Source of the DNA: Deltaproteobacteria bacterium | Lineage (GTDB): Bacteria > Desulfobacterota > Desulfobaccia > Desulfobaccales > 0-14-0-80-60-11 | Direction of reading: 5' to 3' | Length of the DNA: 11,740 nucleotides | Assembly: GCA_023381945.1 (NCBI GenBank) | Contig: JAMCQY010000062.1 | Span: 1 to 11,740 of the forward strand | Shown here: positions 9,760-11,740 of the stretch, in pieces | Layout: each line of letters begins with the position of its first letter | How positions within the stretch are numbered: the first letter of the stretch is position 1 | Program-made: the position numbers and the translations under genes | Notes under the pieces: generated by a model | Told to the model about the DNA's origin: nothing | What the model saw: the letters and a program-made list of their open reading frames with translations, nothing else | Database searches by the model: none

Positions 9760-10213
9760 ATGCAGCGTTTATGGCCAATATTCCTGGGGCTGCTGCTTTT
9801 GGTGAGCGCTGCTGCCCACGCTGCGGCGGCGAGCCAGCAGGCCGCGGCTCTGCGGCAAGCCAATGGCCTGACTGCCTTCACTCCGACCGAGAAGTTCCTG
9901 GACGGGAATTTCGCGGCCGACGAGATGAACCCCGGTGGTCTATTATGTCTTCATCGACCAGAGCGGCCTGACTCCGCAGCAATGGATCGAGTGGCGCGAA
10001 AAATTCCACAAGAGTAAGGCCGAGCCGCAATATGGCCCGACTAAATCGAAACTGGAGCAGGCCTGCGCGGAAGGTTGCGGGGTCGGGGCCGAACTGCGCT
10101 TCATCCAGATAAACGGCGACCTCATTACCAAATCACCGGAGTCCTTCCTGCTCCAGGACCTCAAATTTAAGCCGATTTATGACCTGAATAAGCGCCAGAA
10201 GCTCAGTAACTAG
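9760..10213 (+). pseudogene. Small secreted protein, unknown family, broken by a one-base frameshift
   Basis: The ATG at 9760 opens a frame with a clear Sec signal peptide (MQRLWPIFLGLLLLVSAAAH, likely cut after an AHA near residue 21) and protein-like sequence to residue 58 (FAADEMNP). The frame then becomes implausible and stops at 10017. From 9935 the next frame reads VVYYVFIDQSGLTPQQWIEW and continues to a TAG at 10213. Skipping one base at 9934 joins them into one 150-residue protein. The second frame has a TGA at 9926, so the shift must occur after that point. The C-terminal part has a C-x3-C pair (residues 102 and 106 of the joined protein) and no haem-binding CxxCH. I do not recognise the family. 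It is first in an operon with the DUF6599-like and DUF362 genes, 20 bases before the next ATG. A sequencing error, a recent mutation and recoding are all possible; the first two are more likely. Confidence 0.7.
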
Positions 10214-10233
10214 GCTAGTGCGTCGGAAGATTT

Positions 10234-11247
10234 ATGGTACGTCGACAGGCAAAGGCAGGTCCCGCCCAAAAGTTGACCGGTTATGCCATATTGGCCCTGC
10301 TGGGCCTGATTATCATCGGGATGCTGTTCCGGCAGGCCCACTTCAATCCGGCCGTGAAGGTGGCCTTACGCGCTCCCATCTCAGGCAAAATTCAAACTGC
10401 CTCCAGCCAGGCGCCCGCGGCCACCGCGGCGTTGCTTCCCGAAGTCGGGGGCTTCACGCCTCTGGCCCCGGTCGAGAGCTTCGGTCCGGACAACCTCTCC
10501 GACAAGATCGACGGCAAGGCGGAACTTTACCTGCCCGCGGGCTTTAAAGAAATGTCTTGCCGGAAATTCGGGGTAGACGCCGCCGGGAAGGCCTACGTGG
10601 AAGTGTTTCTTTATGATATTGGATCGGCCCAAAATGCCTTTGCGGTCTTCAGCAGCCAGCGCCGGCCGGGCTCGCCTGATAGCCCCTTGACCGCCAACGC
10701 TTATACCACTTCAAATGCCCTGTTTTTCACCCAGGGGCGCTACTACGTGGAGATCGTGGCGGACCGGGCCTCGGAGGCCCTGCAAAAATCCCTGGAAACT
10801 TATGCCAAGGCGCTCCTGGCCAAACTGCCCGCCGAAGGCGGCGCCAAAACGACAGACGCCAAGGAATTTTTTCCAAAAGAGGGGCTGGCGGCGGATACGG
10901 TCCGGTTATGCGCCACTGACACCTTCTGTCTGGAAGGCCTGAATAACGTGCTCACCGGGGAATACAGCCTGAAGAGCGGCAACGCCACCGGCTTTATCGC
11001 CCGGCGTGACACCCCGGAGGCGGCCCAGGCGGACGCCAAGCGCTATGTGGATTTCTTGACGGCCAACGGCTACCAGAAAAACGAGCCCGCCCCGCCGGGG
11101 GATTTCCAGCTGCTGGCCCTGGATAACTCCTATGAAATCGTCTTTGTCCAGGGCAAAACTATGGCCGGGGTGCATGACGCCACCACGCCCGAGGTTGCGG
11201 TGGAGCTGGCCGCTAAATTGAGACTCAAACTCAAGGATGCGCCGTGA
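10234..11247 (+). CDS. Membrane-anchored DUF6599-like protein
   Basis: The 337-residue protein has a basic N-terminus and one membrane helix (about 15-33). An Ala/Pro-rich linker follows (about 45-80), then a globular region expected outside the cytoplasm. That region begins with NLSDKIDGKAELYLPAGFKE and continues with a beta-rich VEVFLYDIGSAQNAFAVFS segment, as I recall for DUF6599 proteins; this assignment is from memory and moderately sure. A second half (about 220-330) seems to repeat the same theme, with a stretch TPEAAQADAKRYVDFLTANG. Cysteines are at 109, 226 and 232. The function of the family is unknown. The ATG at 10234 has GGAAG four bases upstream, and an in-frame TAG at 10216 rules out a longer N-terminus. 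The stop overlaps the next gene's start as GTGA, so the two are likely translated together. Confidence 0.8.
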   Translation: MVRRQAKAGPAQKLTGYAILALLGLIIIGMLFRQAHFNPAVKVALRAPISGKIQTASSQAPAATAALLPEVGGFTPLAPVESFGPDNLSDKIDGKAELYLPAGFKEMSCRKFGVDAAGKAYVEVFLYDIGSAQNAFAVFSSQRRPGSPDSPLTANAYTTSNALFFTQGRYYVEIVADRASEALQKSLETYAKALLAKLPAEGGAKTTDAKEFFPKEGLAADTVRLCATDTFCLEGLNNVLTGEYSLKSGNATGFIARRDTPEAAQADAKRYVDFLTANGYQKNEPAPPGDFQLLALDNSYEIVFVQGKTMAGVHDATTPEVAVELAAKLRLKLKDAP

Positions 11248-11740
11248 GTAAAACCACGGATGAAGAAAAGATCAAGGCCGGTGAGCTGAACCGCCGGGAT
11301 TTCCTCAAGCGGCTGGGGTACGCCTCGGTGCTGACCCTGGCCGCGGGGGGCCTCGGGCTGGCCTTGTATGACCCCAAGGGCCCGGCCCCGTCCGAAGGAC
11401 GAAAGGCCTTGACCGGGTTGGGGGATTTTAGCGCCCGCGGCCGGGCCGATGGCCGAGCGAAAATGGCCATCATCAAAGGCGCAGACCGGGCAGTCATGTT
11501 CGAGCAGGGCATCAAGGCCCTGGGCGGCATGGAGTCTTTCATCCAGAAAGGCGACCGGGTGCTCATCAAGGTCAACGCCGCCTTTGCCACTCCGCCCACC
11601 CTCGGCGCCACCACCCACCCGGAGTTGCTCACCGCCGTGGCCGGCCTCTGTGCCAAGGCCGGAGCCGCCCAGGTGCTGATCACCGACAACCCCATCAACA
11701 ATCCCGACAGTTGTTTTGAGATCACCGGCCTGGCCGCGGC
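11244..11740 (+). CDS. Tat-exported DUF362 protein (5' part, runs off the window)
   Basis: The frame starts at a GTG that overlaps the upstream stop (GTGA), with AAGGA six bases before it, and is open to the end of the window (165 codons). Residues 16-23 read NRRDFLKR, a twin-arginine motif, followed by a hydrophobic Ala/Gly/Leu segment (about 25-42). The protein is therefore probably exported folded by the Tat system or kept as an anchor, which is common for cofactor-bearing proteins. From about residue 74 the sequence looks like the start of a DUF362 domain: MAIIKGADRAVMFEQGIKAL, GDRVLIKVNAAFATPP, then THPELLTAVAGLCAKAGAAQ and VLITDNP. Many DUF362 proteins carry or neighbour 4Fe-4S ferredoxin domains, but none is visible in this fragment. 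The biochemical role is unknown. Confidence 0.85.
   Translation, partial: MSKTTDEEKIKAGELNRRDFLKRLGYASVLTLAAGGLGLALYDPKGPAPSEGRKALTGLGDFSARGRADGRAKMAIIKGADRAVMFEQGIKALGGMESFIQKGDRVLIKVNAAFATPPTLGATTHPELLTAVAGLCAKAGAAQVLITDNPINNPDSCFEITGLAA

Noticed and set aside
10218..10547. Plus-strand 109-codon frame overlapping the DUF6599-like gene
   Set aside because: It starts at GTG, has an arginine- and glycine-rich composition typical of a shadow frame, and overlaps a much better-supported gene.
1..11740. CRISPR arrays, insertion sequences, tRNA or rRNA genes
   Set aside because: No regularly spaced direct repeats, transposase reading frames, terminal inverted repeats or RNA-gene signatures were seen.

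Overview
The window comes from a Gram-negative bacterium: it encodes a complete tripartite efflux pump that spans inner membrane, periplasm and outer membrane, including a lipoprotein-type outer-membrane channel. Base composition is GC-rich in the genes and visibly AT-richer in the one long intergenic region. The DUF6599-like plus Tat-exported DUF362 pair at the right end is of a kind I associate with Desulfobacterota and other anaerobes. That taxonomic guess is weak and rests on gene content only.

Left and centre (126-9344, all minus strand): one operon read right to left, mdtA (periplasmic adaptor), mdtB, mdtC (two different RND pump subunits) and a NodT/OprM-type outer-membrane factor. The order matches the MdtABC / MuxABC-OpmB class of heteromeric RND pumps. 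mdtA and mdtB overlap by ATGA. mdtB and mdtC are separated by 83 bases if the better-supported ATG is used for mdtC. The channel gene follows 68 bases later. Both RND subunits keep the paired Asp in TM4 and the Lys in TM10 used for proton relay. No regulator (such as BaeSR) lies in the window.

Middle (9345-9759): a 415-base divergent intergenic region. It holds a good sigma70-type promoter pointing left to mdtA (TTGAAG-17-TATAGT), giving a predicted leader of about 200 nt. A weaker promoter points right (TTGAAT-17-GATAAC). There is also a plus-strand hairpin plus six T that looks like an intrinsic terminator but has no gene in front of it.

Right (9760-11740, plus strand): an operon of three envelope or exported proteins. 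The first is a small secreted protein of unknown family, broken by a single-base frameshift at about 9934. The second is a membrane-anchored DUF6599-like protein. The third is a Tat-signal DUF362 protein that overlaps it by GTGA and runs off the window. This uncharacterised set is the least understood part of the window; the efflux operon is well-known biology.
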